Assembly: GCA_002633025.1 (NCBI GenBank)
Contig: NMRB01000850.1
Span: forward strand, 17,733 to 81,732
DNA length: 64,000 bases
Direction: 5' to 3'
DNA from: Notospermus geniculatus
Lineage: Eukaryota; Nemertea; Pilidiophora; Heteronemertea; Lineidae
Made by a program: the position numbers and the translations under genes. The notes beneath the pieces were generated by a model that was given only the letters and a program-made list of their open reading frames with translations, had not been told where the DNA came from and ran no database searches. Below, one piece after another: positions 1 through 13,195 of this stretch; the stretch's first letter is position 1, and every line of letters begins with the position of its first letter.

Positions 1-1404
1 TCTTGAGATTTAACTTGGAAGAATGTTCTTTTTGAACGTTTTCTTAGATTTAAGAATCAGATGCAGTATATTTTTGGCTGTTGACCCCTAACATTTCAAG
101 TAGATTAGTTCCAGATCACACCGGTAGGGTCAGATACTGAGATTGGTGGCGCCTGACGATTCCAACGCGCTGATTGGTCAACGAAAGTGCAATCAGCGGT
201 TTTTTAACATACCAAAGCTTTTTCATTGGATGCTGCTCGATGATCACGTGATTGTGACGTCACGACGAGCGGTACAGATTTTAGTATCATGATGAGAGCG
301 AGCCATATCTAAATTTCAATCTCACATCATGAAAATTCAGGGACCCAAATATGCCGCGCATGCGTATGACAATATGAGGGAATTCAGACATCACAGCTTA
401 TGATAATTTGTATGCAAATTCATCGAAATATTTTGGAAACAAACATGAATCACTCGACCATCTTGCAATTTGATTTTCAAGGCCAGGTTCACCCATCAAC
501 TTATCAGAAATCAAACACACGACATTGTTTTGGACTCAATCATAAATCCCGACATGCCACGCGCAGCAGCCTCGTATTGATTCCCGCAGACGACATTTCC
601 CGCCATCTGTTCCCGGCATTTTTTTCTGCTGCATGAACTTTTTCTGCCATTCCCTTTAACATCAATAATAGACTCTGGATCCAAAAAGGATCACGGTTTC
701 GCCATGATTTAGTTTGTGGGGGCCGTGTCAAAAGTCAACAACTGCCAGTTGAAATCAACAAGGGTGGCACTGTTTTATGAATTTTTATGAAGTTTTTCAT
801 ACCCGCTTTTTGAAGTATGATTACGGGCCTACGGCTTATGTACACACCCAATATGCAAGCCTCTAATGAGCATACATGTACTTATTGACAAATGGATGAA
901 ATTTTGGATCACGTACGGTCAGCATTAGGCCTAGTAAATCCAGTCTTTACTGCACTGCCCAATGACCCCACCCCCCCCACCCCCGCTTAATTGAATGCAG
1001 TGCTTCGCTTCTCGGAGCATTACTATTGCAGGACATGCGTTGCACTCAATTGGCCCACAACAGTTGCTATTACATGTGACCCCTACTGTGCATTGAAATA
1101 TATCGATACATCATCATCATCATTAGTTTAGGAGCCGTCAGTTCCCCGAGTTAATGTAACAAAAGTTGTGCCTGACTAATACTAAGGAATGGTACAATAC
1201 GTCGACTAGGACCGTTCGATATTTTATGAGAAAATCATAAATGGTCATTGATCGTATATCCCGCGATGACAAATCTGATTCATGGAGTCATTGGGGTGCA
1301 AGGAAGAAAAAAATGGAAGCGGAATTGATCGGACCCGTCATGAATGTAATCTGATTGGTGGGCGTCAATCCGCCAGGTGGCGACAGTGCCAGAGAGTCCT
1401 GATT
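1..1404. other. non-coding stretch, nothing recognised
   Basis: I see no gene, RNA or dispersed repeat here. There is a C-rich run near 965-985 and a short ATC microsatellite near 1109-1123. Open frames are short and overlap on both strands without a conserved motif. Confidence 0.5.
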
Positions 1405-1577
1405 CTAATAGGAGCAGTCAGCCGCGCATATTGCCAACAGATGGCAGCAAAGTTCTAGCGGACCAATGTACAGGAAAATCTACGATTGCTGCTCGATCAG
1501 TAATGACTGGGTCGCCATATGCATTGAATTGGGCCGTAGTGACACCTATTGGTCAACTCGCTGACAGCTCCTATTCT
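1405..1577 (+). repeat. dispersed repeat, copy 1
   Basis: This piece recurs in inverted orientation at 9434-9600. Shared blocks include AATAGGAGCAGTCAG, GCAGCAAAGTTCTAGCGGACCAA and the segment reading TAGTGACACCTATTGGTCAA, in the same order. The two copies differ by substitutions and small indels, so it is an old interspersed repeat. No coding capacity or terminal repeat is clear. Confidence 0.7.
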
Positions 1578-2618
1578 GGTGATTTGAACATAAGCAGCAG
1601 TGCCTTCAGCAGCTTTAGCTAGGAAGGGCAGCGGTGACGTCATAGGCATCGCGCCGCTATGATCATTTCGTGACGTCATTGCTTGAGGGATTCGAATGCC
1701 AATTCGCGGGCTGACCAAACAAAGAAACGAGATTGCAAACCCCTCACAGCGCCACCTAGTCTCCATTCTTCCGACCAAAAGGTGGAGTCGTACATAAAAT
1801 GTGGAATGGAACGGATGACGATGGGAACGAGATTGACGAAACTGCTCTTGCTCAAACTGGAACGAGTCATCGTCCGGTCAGCTAGCAATGCAGATGCACC
1901 CAGGCAAGGGTCAGACGAGTTGTCTGCAGAAATAATGCAATATGCATGTCAAGATTGTTAGGACGTATGTCCGCCAGGCCGAGCAGATGTTTAAAACAGA
2001 CACCATTATGACGTCATCATTGGTGCAATCATCGGAACACAGAAACAACATTTAGTAGACGATCGCCAGTATTTGGTTTTTGCATTTATTTTTTGCTGAG
2101 TTATTGTGACAATAAGTTATCGATACTTCTTTTCGCGGTGAACACGGAATGCTGTCAAGTGTGAAATGAACAGAAAGAGATGGCTGCACGCATTTACCTC
2201 CGCCCCAGGCGGCCAGTTGCACCATTTTAGCATTAATGCATACACTACGATGCTTCACCGCGATGCCTGGGTATACAAGGTTCGCACGCATGGCGTGAGC
2301 GACGTCCAGATGGCCGCCATTTTGTAAGGACAAAGACTATCCAATGATTCATAGCACAGTTTCGAATTCACACCGTTTCATAAACGATTTCCTATAAAGG
2401 GAACCTCTTACGGGTTGAAATCGTTGCACAGGTATCTCTCGCAGGAGAGTGAACCACGCGCTACCTTTTTATCCTTAATTTCCTGCTGCAGACTGGTATC
2501 TGTTCGTTTGGCAAATTAATCAGGATTTTTTTTTTCATATTCGCCTATTCAATCAACGCTCGGTATAGTGAGCGTAAAAGTTATGGTATATCTCTATACA
2601 CAATAAAACCACATATTA
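1578..2618. other. non-coding stretch
   Basis: Several TGACGTCA or GTGACGTCAT strings occur near 1635, 1672 and 2009. Otherwise I recognise nothing, and no open frame carries a known motif. Confidence 0.4.
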
Positions 2619-2793
2619 TAGACATCCTGCCAAAGTCGGTCATGTCAGAAGGGGTAAACATTAACGTGGGCCTAGGGGGCCTAGTGCATTAATTGCACAG
2701 TTGGCTCCTGTGCTTACCGTCTGTACAATGCACTAGGCCCAAGGTTTGTTTACCCTTTCTGACCTGTCATGGCCGACTTTCGCAGGATGTCTA
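2619..2793. mobile_element. palindromic MITE with TTA target duplication
   Basis: The ends are inverted repeats: TAGACATCCTGCCAAAGTCGG on the left and its complement on the right. Further paired blocks (TCAGAAGGGGTAAAC with GTTTACCCTTTCTGA; GGCCTAGTGCATT with AATGCACTAGGCC) make the 175-bp unit nearly a complete foldback. TTA flanks it at 2616-2618 and 2794-2796. A TTA duplication with long inverted repeats fits PIF/Harbinger-type MITEs. Confidence 0.75.
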
Positions 2794-4380
2794 TTATACC
2801 AAGGATAAAACTGATTATACTGCATAGTGCGGCCCTGAAGTTGTTCAGCGCCTATCGCATCTGTTCTTCCAATTCTAATACAGATTCGGTCCATTATATC
2901 CAAGAAGCAGTTACCGAATTCACTCCCGGTACATTGTAAGCTAAGTATTTATCAATACGGTGACAATTCTGACGCGTGAGTGTAGAACTCACGGCACGAT
3001 ATTACTTTCCAATCCAATAGCCGGCCGCCATCTTGGTATTGGAAAACACGAACTGTCAGATCTGTCGATAGAAATTGTGGAATGGCACGGCCGCCGGGTT
3101 CTCGAGGCTCTATTGGCTAATCGGTGTCATTGCCACTTTTCCTACTCGGAAACCCGTTTCGGTCTATAAGACGATTGCGGGTAAGAAACGTGCCTTCATT
3201 CATGGTTGAAAGATGCATGAATCTGCAGATGGGCTTGGCCAACCCATGCAGGTATGCACGTAGGCCTACTGTACATAAATGCACTCTTTCTGTCAGGTTA
3301 CCGTGCGCGTATTTCGAGGGCCACGGCAATAAAACCCGATGAGAGAAAAGTCAATACTTGTTCTTCATGAAATCGCGTACCCCCTGGCATTGATTGGAAC
3401 AGCCAGAAGCACCTTTAGGCTGTTCCATCGATCCTGTGGCACCCCTAGTGTACCTTCAGGCGAGGTTTATTTGGTTTTATTCATTGAGTAATTGATCCAC
3501 TCTTAAGATCGTAACCCTCCCCTCAAGCCTGGCCGCAGCCTGCCCAGTGTCGACCAGTTCTACAGAATAAGGCTCGAAATTGATATTCCAAAACATCCGC
3601 CAAGGATGGCAAATGGAAAAACAACAGATACGATGACATCAAGTTTATGTACAACGACGACCACAACGAAAACAAAGCGACGACGATGGAAAGAACAGGA
3701 ACCGGAACGACACCAACTACAGCAGCTTTCGTGAGCAGGCTCAGACGAGAAGGTCGATGTCAAGATTTGGATAAGAGGGAGTGGCAGCAGATATTGGAAG
3801 TGCCAACTTTTCACGGCTTTGCCGACCACTCTGATTGACAGCCGGAAGCAACATGTGACCCGCCATCTCCAGAGAAAATTGAAATCCGCCTAATTGGTGG
3901 TTTTCTTGTTTTCGATCAGCTTCGAATCAAACTATAATCAGCTGTTTCCAAAGATGTAATGATATTTTCGGCCTGAAGGAATCATATCCTGGTGTGATGA
4001 CTTGGCATTGTCAAGTCGAAAACAACTGGCAGCAAGGTCTAGTCGTGTCTTGTTCATGTTGTTGCCTCAAGAAAGAATACACACGATAGAATATAATTGA
4101 ACTCTCACCAAATACAACTAGCTTGTAATTCAAAGTTGTTTGTTTGTTACATCGACTTGGCAATAAAACATTTTGCCTTCGGGAAGCCACTGTCCAATCA
4201 CTTTTGATCAACAAGATTAAATAAGTATTCGTCCATGTTTTTTTACTCCATTCAAGGGCAAAGAATTGCTCCACACTTTGCAAACAGACGACATGTGTGA
4301 CGTCAGCCAGTTGAACTGACGGACATGCGCGATAAGGCCTAGTCTCGTATTCTCTCGCAGAGAAGTACGAGATGATCGAT
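2794..4380. other. non-coding stretch
   Basis: No recognisable gene or repeat. Short overlapping frames on both strands around 3120-3340 and 3560-3840 show no domain and are not supported as genes. Confidence 0.4.
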
Positions 4381-4418
4381 CATGTGACATCATTTTGGTT
4401 CCAAAATGATGTCACATG
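4381..4418. repeat. perfect 18-bp inverted repeat
   Basis: CATGTGACATCATTTTGG and its exact complement are separated by two bases. Each arm holds a CRE-like TGACATCA/TGATGTCA core. It can form a hairpin or be read as two facing bZIP-type sites. No gene start is evident beside it. Confidence 0.7.
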
Positions 4419-5458
4419 ACATCATGGTCCAACTCGCTCTCTGTCCAGAACGGAACAGAATGGTTCACAGACGGGCTAGGGAAATTTATAAATCTGTAAC
4501 ACGCCCCCTCTAGGCCATGACGTCACAAACAAACCAAAACACCGACCACCTGAGAGTTTCAAGCATGCAGACTCCAGAAAACCAATCATGCCATGTTTGC
4601 TGTCAGAGCCATGAAGAAGACTACCAGTTCCCGAGGCAGCCGCCCATATCACAATGATTAGGGACGCTACCCACTAACGAGAATCGATCGGCTCATGCGA
4701 CCCGTGCACCTGTGGCATCTACCAATTGCAATTTACCATCTGATGTAATTTGCCGGGAAGCTTTGCCACCTGTTGTGCCCACTCCCCCTTCCGCAAACCT
4801 CGCCAATCGAGAATTCACGCCTGTTCTGATTTAAAGGCAACAGGTTTTTCGGTACCAGTTTCAAGCCAGTGATAGTTCTTGTCTTAAAGGGACGCACAAT
4901 TGGTGACGTCTGGGGTCGAGGTTGATTTTTGCGCATCCTTTAAGAAGGCCTGCCGGACGGTTGAATCGGCCGTCTTTCAAATCTGCAGTCAGCTATTTTT
5001 AATATTCCCGCCATTTTGGACCACGTGCTTTTGTTTACCATTGATGCTATTAATAGCCATGATACCTGCTTTAATGCCTACCCTCCACGAATAGCGCGGG
5101 AAAGGTAGGAAAGCCCAGGCTGTGAAACATGATACGACATTCGATCGGAAAAAGTGTACGATTCTTGTGTAAGTGCAATATACATATGTGTACACTTCCA
5201 GTCGATGAACGGTTACATTTTAGGCCCCCTATCGCAAAATGAGATGTTTTTGAGACACCCTGTATGGCATACAGCGGACGTATTTGGCCCAAGTACGAAA
5301 TTAGGTATATTTATGACACAATGACCTAATCTATGAAGTGATGGCCTAGATTCATAATATGCGTATGGCCGTACCTAACTATTCTGAACACATGAATCTA
5401 CGTCACTATCGTATACCTTTCTATACTTCGCCTATCAATGTTGCGCTCAGCGCCGACT

Positions 5459-5531
5459 GGCCGGTTAGCTCAGTCGGCAGAGCGTCGCTCTGATAAGGCG
5501 AAGGTCGCGGGTTCGAGACCCGTGCTGGCCA
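5459..5531 (+). tRNA. tRNA-Ile (GAT)
   Basis: A 73-nt cloverleaf can be drawn. The acceptor stem pairs GGCCGGT with GCTGGCC using wobble pairs, with discriminator A. A-box TAGCTCAGTCGG, anticodon loop CTGATAA giving anticodon GAT, and B-box GGTTCGAGACC are all present. A Pol III stop (TTTTT) follows within a few bases. A near-identical gene lies about 320 bp downstream. Confidence 0.92.
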
Positions 5532-5780
5532 AAGTTTTTCACTTTATTTAGTTTGAAAGAAGGGAGAAATCGCGATGTTGCACAATGATTTGATAGTCTG
5601 CATTCGTTTTTTCTCCAGCAAAAAATCGAAATCAGCGTTTAAACCGCCGAATGTCGAGTCAACGGTAGGCCTGCACACGGTTATTTATTTTTTTTCCAGT
5701 TATGGTGCAATAACTTTCATTATGGTGCAATCTTTGAAAGATAACGTTGGCTTTGTTCGTAGTGATGGGCCATTTCAACA

Positions 5781-5853
5781 GGCCAGGGAGCTCAGTTGGA
5801 AGAGCGTCGCTCTGATAAGGCGAAGGTCGCGGGTTCGAGCCCCGTACTGGCTA
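5781..5853 (+). tRNA. tRNA-Ile (GAT), second copy, slightly degenerate
   Basis: From the anticodon arm to the T arm it matches the upstream tRNA-Ile copy almost exactly, with the same GAT anticodon and B-box GGTTCGAGCCC. The acceptor stem GGCCAGG/ACTGGCT has a G-T at the first pair and a G-A mismatch at the seventh, and the A-box reads GAGCTCAGTTGG. It could be functional or a young pseudogene. T5 follows. Confidence 0.8.
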
Positions 5854-6216
5854 CTACTCTTTTTCACCACCAAGCGGAGATAAACACAACACGGCGTCCT
5901 CGCGTCAACAAGTAGTGGGGGTGGCGTCAACTACAGGAAGAGCCACGCCGACATCGAGTGCCTGCTGCATCAAGCAGCATCGTTGCTTCCTAATGACCGT
6001 CTCTAACAATTTTCTCCTTTTTCATTCTGTCTAATGCAACGGACCATTTCTTCTAGTGCCGGGAATCGCTCCTAATTGCCTAACCCTTTGCTGCAACAGA
6101 TGAGGCTCCCATTAGCATGGAATACGCGTGTTTGATTCGGAGATTCGAGCAGTTTCCTAAATAAAACTTTTCGTGCCAGGATTCCGAGATGAGAGTTTGC
6201 ATGTGAGAGAATCCGA

Positions 6217-6292
6217 TCAGGAGTCGAACCCGCAAAATTAGGGGTGACAGAGTCCGTCACTAGGTGCTCTACGCCGCTAATGACTGGCACTG
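6217..6292 (-). repeat. tRNA-like SINE head
   Basis: Read on the minus strand it has an A-box-like TTAGCGGCGTAGAGC and a B-box GGGTTCGACTCC at tRNA-like spacing, but no consistent cloverleaf acceptor. This is typical of a tRNA-derived SINE head or a decayed tRNA. It lies directly beside the next SINE-like unit. Confidence 0.5.
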
Positions 6293-6299
6293 ATTTTAA

Positions 6300-6548
6300 C
6301 TTCAACGCAGTTTCAATAGAAGTTTTTCTACAGCGCTTTTTACTCTCAAAGCGTTTCGCATTGCTGCCACAGTCATGACAGTCTCTCCAGAAACCTTTCT
6401 GGGGAACTCAAGGAGCAGCTCACTTGGCACCTCACTTAGTCCCTTCCGTCCAGTTGAGAACGAAGTGGCGACTCCTGGGATCGAACCGCAACCTCTAGAT
6501 CTCACAGACTCCAACACTCAAGCACTGAGCCACACAGCGTTCTCATTT
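6300..6548 (-). mobile_element. tRNA-derived SINE
   Basis: On the minus strand it begins with a tRNA-like head (A-box GTGTGGCTCAGTGC, B-box GGTTCGATCCC) followed by a tRNA-unrelated body. The tail carries ACGCTTTGAGAGTAAAAAGCGC, a motif I associate with the tails of several animal SINEs. It is non-coding; frames crossing it are incidental. Confidence 0.6.
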
Positions 6549-6559
6549 CACCACAGCTT

Positions 6560-7430
6560 TACAGCCAAATGACCACCGGACATCAGAGCCAGCCAACCCT
6601 TGATTCGTCTAAGATCATACACAAGAAACTAACCATCATTTTCCAAATCAATGCACGTCTTGGCCAGAACCATTTAGTGTCAGTTCTGTCAAAGACACAC
6701 GTTCTCAAGTCCGGCTCTGGGCAGTTATGGCCGGGGAAGTGGGCTGGGGTTGAGATGGACAGTGTGAAATAAAGAGGAGTGAGGGAATGCACATGATCCT
6801 TTGACTCATATACCAGTTGAAGGGAGGAAAATGAAGTGGATAGGTTCGACACTTTTTGTGATTCAACTGGTTTCGTCAAAGTGGCCAAAAAAACTGAAAC
6901 CAAAATGAGGACCATCGCAAGGAAGGGCGCTACTCCACGTGAGAGTTTTCTTGCGTTTGCTCGTTGGCTCAAAATGGGCAATTCACCATTGCTGGTTTCC
7001 TTAAAGGACTACGATATTGCCACTTTTTGTCGACAGTCGGCGCCACCGGCGGTGATTGCATCATTCTCCAATACCGTAGTCTTGCCGTTCGCCCCAGTGT
7101 TGGAGAATGTATGATTACAATACAGTGCATACGTGGATACCCTGGAGAGTTACTATCAACATGGGACGAGGTTGATAAGCAGTAGTTCAACAACATTGTC
7201 AATAGAGGTCTCCCTTAACCCGGGTGTGTTTGGCGCAGGATAGTAAAGGAATACAGTGCCTCTTTAAGACTTAGGCCGAGTCCTATGACAGGATCGACTG
7301 TCCATTGTTTTCTATGGTTGAATTGCCAATAGAGAGGCAACTCGCAAGACAGAATCTTGATGTGGAAAGTTTTGGATGCGTGGACCATGACGCAAGCCGA
7401 ATAAGAAGCTAACGGGCTCCTGGATTAATA
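6560..7430. other. non-coding stretch with overlapping short frames
   Basis: Frames of 65-132 codons overlap on both strands between 6570 and 7200 with no domain, splice framework or family resemblance that I can recognise. I do not call a gene. Confidence 0.4.
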
Positions 7431-7583
7431 AGGAGGTTTAGAAATCAAACGATCGTAAACTTTACAATGCCCTTTTTCATACTAAACATTAACCAGATTT
7501 TATATAGTATTTTCGATACAAAAATGACGTAAAATGACGTTGTCGTTAACGTTTACGTTTTTCGTTTGATTTCTAAACCTCCC
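7431..7583. mobile_element. MITE with TA target duplication
   Basis: The terminal inverted repeats read (A/G)GGAGGTTTAGAAATCAAACGA, with a second paired block CGTAAAC/GTTTACG just inside. TA flanks both sides (7429-7430 and 7584-7585). A short foldback with TA duplication fits a Tc1/mariner-type MITE. Confidence 0.75.
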
Positions 7584-8930
7584 TATAACCATTGACGGCA
7601 ACAAAGGTATGATTAGAGCAACCTTGACTCGATGCCGTTAGCAAACATGGCCGTAGCTTACAGCATCCGTGCAACTTAGGCATCGGGTGTCCATTGAACA
7701 AAGTCACAGCTCCATAAAATAATTACGTCCTTGACTCCAACAGCCCCAGGGCCTACGTATCACAAGTCTAACCATTGAATCATTGAATCCGACGCCACGC
7801 CCATGGCAAAATGGCCGCGGCTTTGACAATACCCGTATGTCCAAGTGAATTCTGATTGGTTGAGCAGTGGATCTCTGCAATGACACGGGGAAATTTACTA
7901 GAAGCAACGCTTCGGGATGAAAGCTGATCTGAAGTATAATATAGCCACGATGCAGCTACAATTATAACGCTACATGCACCTGAGACGAGATGCTAGTATT
8001 CATTATCGTCACGTACGCGGTCGTATTCCACGACGTGTCCAACCTGTTACACGGCTAATACAGAAATGGTCCCCATTCTGTACTGTAATAAAAAAAAAAA
8101 GCGCTGTCAATGCTCTGGCTGTTTTTTGACGGGCGGAAAAAAGGAATCTCGTTTCGGCCATATCTGCTGGCATGTCATTCACAGACGGGTGGTCATGTGG
8201 AAGCATCATGCATCCATTTCCATGCTCGACATCGTCATTTTTCGCATTGGTCAATGACCTGTTGCATATGTTTCGCCTGAATGGGTGCACGTTGACCGAT
8301 CGTCAATTTTTCCAATGCCGTGCATCCTTCAGTAAGACGAAGAAAGAAGTTTTGCCGATAAAAGGAGGGACATATTGGATACATGTTTATGTAGTAAAAA
8401 TAGAATTGAATGCAGGAAACTGAAGACATCGAAAAAAGACACAAAAATTGCATTGCCTACGAAAAAATGTAATGCGTCATATTCGATTTTGAGTTACATG
8501 TTAATGCGAAAAGTGATTGTATTAGGGCTGATGAAACATGTTGGCTTTAGTGTTTTTTTTATATTCATCTATAATCACGCTCTTGCATCGTAGTTTACAT
8601 GATTTGAAATATCCTAAACAAGGCCTCCGGTCACAGCACTGCGACTTCAGACAATGCAGGAAGGGAGCGTAGCCGAAGGCAAAGTGACGTGAGGCCTTCG
8701 TATTTCAAGTGATGCTGTTTTAGCGATTTTTTTACAGTTTTGGAACAGCGAGATCTCTATGATTGCGTGATATTGAACACTTCGAGGTCTCTCGATGTTA
8801 TTAATTGATCTCAAACCTTGAGCTCTGGTGTAAAAATCACGTTAATTACTAAGTATGTGTTTACAAATATCGAATGACATACAAGTTAAATGTCAGAGAA
8901 CCACATGAATCGCTTTCGAACTCTTTGTCA
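7584..8930. other. non-coding stretch
   Basis: No gene or repeat recognised. The open frames between 8009 and 8593 lie on both strands and contain no motif. Confidence 0.4.
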
Positions 8931-8931
8931 C

Positions 8932-9002
8932 TGATTTTAATTGGGGTAGGCCTACACCTTCACTGTTACTGACTTTAATTGGGGTAGGCCTACACCTTCA
9001 CA
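8932..9002 (+). repeat. tandem duplication of a ~37-bp unit
   Basis: Two adjacent copies of a unit containing TTTAATTGGGGTAGGCCTAC and ACCTTCAC follow each other directly. Confidence 0.8.
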
Positions 9003-9115
9003 AGGAATACAAATCCCCCCACCCCCCATCCCGAGCTAGAAGCATAAGAATGAAGCTCATCGCCTCATGTGAAGACAGTCTAGGCCTAATCATAAGCAAT
9101 ATTTCTTTGTGGGTA

Positions 9116-9190
9116 GATGGGGATTTGGCCTAGTGGTTTAGGCGTGCTGCCCCTTAGTGCTGGCGATTGATGCCTAATGCAAGGGTCCGT
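9116..9190 (+). repeat. tRNA-like SINE head
   Basis: An A-box-like TGGCCTAGTGGTTTAGGCG is followed about 50 bp on by a weak B-box (AAGGGTCCGTAGG). This resembles the tRNA-derived head of a SINE. No amino-acid identity can be assigned. Confidence 0.4.
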
Positions 9191-9433
9191 AGGAAGCGAT
9201 GTCTTTCACCTTATAAACCCGATTCTATTTCATGTTTCTTTGTGGGTAGCGACAAATGCTGTTGCTTTACCCACACGCGAGGTTCTGGACATGGCTGCAG
9301 ATACGATTTCATTGGTCAGGCAGCAAAGCTTTTGATTGGTCAATCTGATACGCGGTAGTACATCTCGAAGTGGATCACGTTGGCCGCGGCAAGAACCTAG
9401 AGTTTGCTGCAGGAGGTGAGAGAGAATCGTCAC

Positions 9434-9600
9434 GAATAGGAGATGTTAGTGAGTTGACCAATAAGTGTCACTACGGCACAATTCAATGCGGACCCATTCA
9501 TTCTTGATCGCGCACCAAATCACGTGGATTTCCCTGTGTGTTGGTCCGCTAGAACTTTGCTGCCATCTTTTGGCAATACGCGCGGCTGACTGCTCCTATT
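9434..9600 (-). repeat. dispersed repeat, copy 2
   Basis: Inverted and diverged copy of the repeat at 1405-1577, with matching blocks TTGGTCCGCTAGAACTTTGC and CTGACTGCTCCTATT. Confidence 0.7.
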
Positions 9601-12598
9601 GGGCGGATGCGCTTTCGAAAGACTTCGATACAAATGTTGGGAAACTGGGAAAACGTGAGAGAAAAGTTGGGAAAACGTCAGAAGTGGTGAAAAATGCAAC
9701 GTTATAATATACTCTTGATTTTGATGCGTGTAACGATCAGTCTTCATCAGGAATAGGACCGCCAACGATCTGATCACAGCATTGATTGACGCCGTAGGAG
9801 AGGCCCGCATGACATATTACCATCCATACCGTATTGATCATCGGCTCCCTGAGGGCAAAACATGAGCTCTGCTGCCAAGAATATGTGAAAGATCGAGGTA
9901 CAATTACTGATATATCACCTGATGTGTGTAGTGGACACGCCACGCTATGTTGCTTTTGGGTATATGACTGTCGCGACTGATTGAGACAATGAGAGTAGCA
10001 TTCGTGGCTAATGAAATAACCTCAAGTCTCGGCCTAGTTAGAACTGATGACCAATCGCATACCTGATGCACATCCGGGCATGCGCCACCTCTACATGTAG
10101 TCTCATTCTGGAAAGGCCTTCATGAACGCAGAAAAGAAGCCATTTGCCATTATCTGGTTCGAACCACCGACATTCGCGGTATGGGTGCCGTTATTGTACA
10201 AGGATCAAGCCAGCAAGTTGGGGTGTCCATAATGGCGCCCATATTGGATTTCAAGATGGCGGCCACCAGGGGGCGATTTCGTCGGGGTTTCCGTCCTAAA
10301 ATGAAATTTACTGGTACAAACTACATCTGTGTCAAATTTGGTACTTTTATCACAAAATGAACGATTCGGCCATTTTTGGCCTTAGCCACCCCACTACTAT
10401 ATAATAGGCGACAGGTCGTTCTTTGCCGCCGCTTTGTATGGACTTCGTGGTCCATCCAACATTGTTTTGAGCTTTTGGTTTTTGATATTTTTAATCACTC
10501 TATAATATGGTGTCCTGCCCTCAAGGTATATAAACATGAGTTTTATTGTTCTTGCTCCGTCAGACGAAAGTTAGAAAGGCAATTACGGGTATGATGAAAG
10601 ACGGGTTTCATGAAATACTCCACAACTCTTTGTCCGTCTTCACTTTTAAGAGTTAATTTACAAAGGGTTCAAAACTGATTGAACCAAACCCATAAAAATT
10701 CTATGAGATTAAACAGTGGAAGATAGAGCAATTAATTTCAAATTGGGAAGACTTATATATGAGACAGTTTTGTCCCCGTTGGAGGAGAACTTTCGAACGA
10801 GGTGGTACAATAAGTTCAAGTTATGACTGCGCCGCTCGAGGACTTAGAATCTGTTTTGTTTAGGTCAATGTGACGTATTAATGTGATATTCAAAGATATT
10901 TTAACTTACTGCTTAATGAACCTTATAGAAGCCTGATATGTCTAAAACACGAACAAAGAATGAACATTTATTGGTTTTTTCATCGCCAGGATTTGAGACG
11001 GAGAAAATTCAAACAAAGACATGATGATTTTTCATCTTTTTTTTCGATTTTAAGAACAATGGACGCCACCATGGCCGCGGATGACGTCATTTCTAGAGCG
11101 CCTCAGGCGTTCTCGAGCCTAGGGCAATGATGGGGATCAACTTTTCCGCAATCGTGAAAATATCACCACTAATCCTGAGATTTTACTAAGACTTTCATCA
11201 ACTACCTGACCTGTCCTCAGCATTTAGGCAATAAAATCCCGGGCCGTCATATCTAATTTTTGATACTTTCAACCAAGCATGCGCTTATCCATCAAGTCAT
11301 TAGTGTTAATCCAACATCATTAGTCCATGCACCGAATCATGACCACGATAAGGACATTTGGACCTTCATTACCAAAAATCGCGACATCTTAATTCAGATG
11401 TCAGCGGATTAATAAACTAAGACTGACAATAATCCGCGGATAATCTCTAAGTGAGGGCAAATTACAAGATTTGGACCAAGACTTATGGACTGGCATCGGG
11501 GAAATATTTTTTGTCCTGAATTCCACGCGTGGAGATTTTGTAACCAGGTAATTAATATCACAGACCCTAAGCTAATGATGATACATTTGTGCACGGACTT
11601 ATATCTTATCAGTTTTTTGCGGAGAATAATAATTCCCATGCTTAAGATGGTGACAGAGTCCCAAGGTTTTCCTCCCTTTGTCCAGATAACCTCCCCACAT
11701 CCGCTAAGTCAGCGAGGGCAGACTGCCACCCCATCCGCCCGAAGACTAATTAACCAAAGGTATTCATCCGCCCTCCTAATTAACGCGGAGAGATATTATT
11801 GGTCGAGGGCAGTGAAAATCCGATATTGACGAATTTCTCCATGGTGAACGAACAATGGACGATGCCGGGCGAAAAATTTGTGAGTTTTAATTGTGTAATT
11901 CTATGCTGATTGACAGACGGGTTTCACAGATTCGTGTATTAATCAGAGATGCGCGGGATTAATTTACACTGTGCAGGATCTATCCAGGTATCTTGTTATA
12001 ATGTGCATGTATCGATCTCGCGAGAGCCGATGCAGCGTCGCTCAAAATGATTGGCCATGCATGACAATGGTGAAATGTAATTGATGCATTGTGGGAAAAG
12101 AGACGGCAGGTTCGGGTTGTGTGACGGACGCTAGAAATTGCTCATCCGAAGATGTTTCCTGATTACGAGATGAAATGAGTCAGCATATTCGATCGCGAGA
12201 CGCCGATACGCATTGTTAGATAAACAAAAGGAATGCGACTCGTGTGTTCGGGGTAATTATAAAATACGGACCGAGACGCCGTGTCAGCTGTCATTGGCAT
12301 TGTTACCCCGCCCTGTTAATTACTGGACATTTTAATCAACATTTTCCAGATCGGCTCTAGCACCAATCACTTAGCGAGAAAATAATTAAGAAATTTTAGC
12401 AAAAATCTTTGTGAACTTTTGACACGGTTCGGACCCGCTCTCAGAATCAATGCAAACTCCGAAAATTACATCCTGGTCTTTTTGAACCGTTCTTGACTGG
12501 ATCACGGGTACTACTCCATCCGCCTCCCCTCAGCTTTTTGATAATTAAAAAAAAAGTAAAGTTCTGTTATTTTTCTCAACTTTTGGTAAGGAAGACCA
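9601..12598. other. non-coding stretch
   Basis: No gene recognised. Segments at 10210-10310 (ATGGCGCCCATATTGGA, CAAGATGGCGGCCACC) look like generic interspersed sequence. Frames at 11409-11829 overlap on opposite strands without motifs. Confidence 0.4.
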
Positions 12599-12614
12599 CC
12601 ATCCAAGTGGGGAA

Positions 12615-12705
12615 GGAACATGAGTATCGGTACCTTGAGATGGCCTCGTCCGCATTTACCAGGGCCAATAATGCTATGGTTCGGCCCCTGACGGAAAAAT
12701 CTATA
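12615..12705 (+). repeat. dispersed SINE-like repeat, copy 1
   Basis: A block from GGAACATGAGTA through GATGGCCTC, TTTACCAGGGCCAATAATGC and CCCTGACGGAAA recurs at 32238-32312 in the same orientation. The second copy follows a tRNA-like head, so both may be SINE bodies. Confidence 0.55.
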
Positions 12706-13195
12706 ACACAAAAACAAATATTATTCTGGATCTCAGCCAGAGATGCGAGGATATATTAAACCAAGCCAATATCGGCCCCGGCGAGACTTGGTAGGCCTAC
12801 TCCATGCCCCAAATCCAATCACCGAAAACCAAGAACAGAACAGTATTTTGAGCATTTTACTGCAGAAGTCTTCCAATAAACTAAGTTTTGAAACGAATTT
12901 CAAGTGGACGTAGGCTCAAGTAAGTCGACATTAAGCTTTGCCTTCGACGAAAGATTTCCTCCAAGGTTTTGCTATGTGGCTTTGAAAATTCCGATTCCCT
13001 GAGATAGGCCCCCATATTCAAGTGCAAGATAAATGTGTTTGAATACGAATTACTGTTCACATATCACTTCGTGATATCGACATATTATTCATACAATGTA
13101 TGCATTGGAAATAGGTAGTTATAAATACGCTTCAAGGACTTATAACACTGCTTTGTGGGCACTGTGTGAATCAGAATGGCCCGGCGTTAACAGCT

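Noticed and set aside
6217-6548. Two possible minus-strand tRNAs
   Set aside because: No closed cloverleaf; the second runs into a SINE body and tail.
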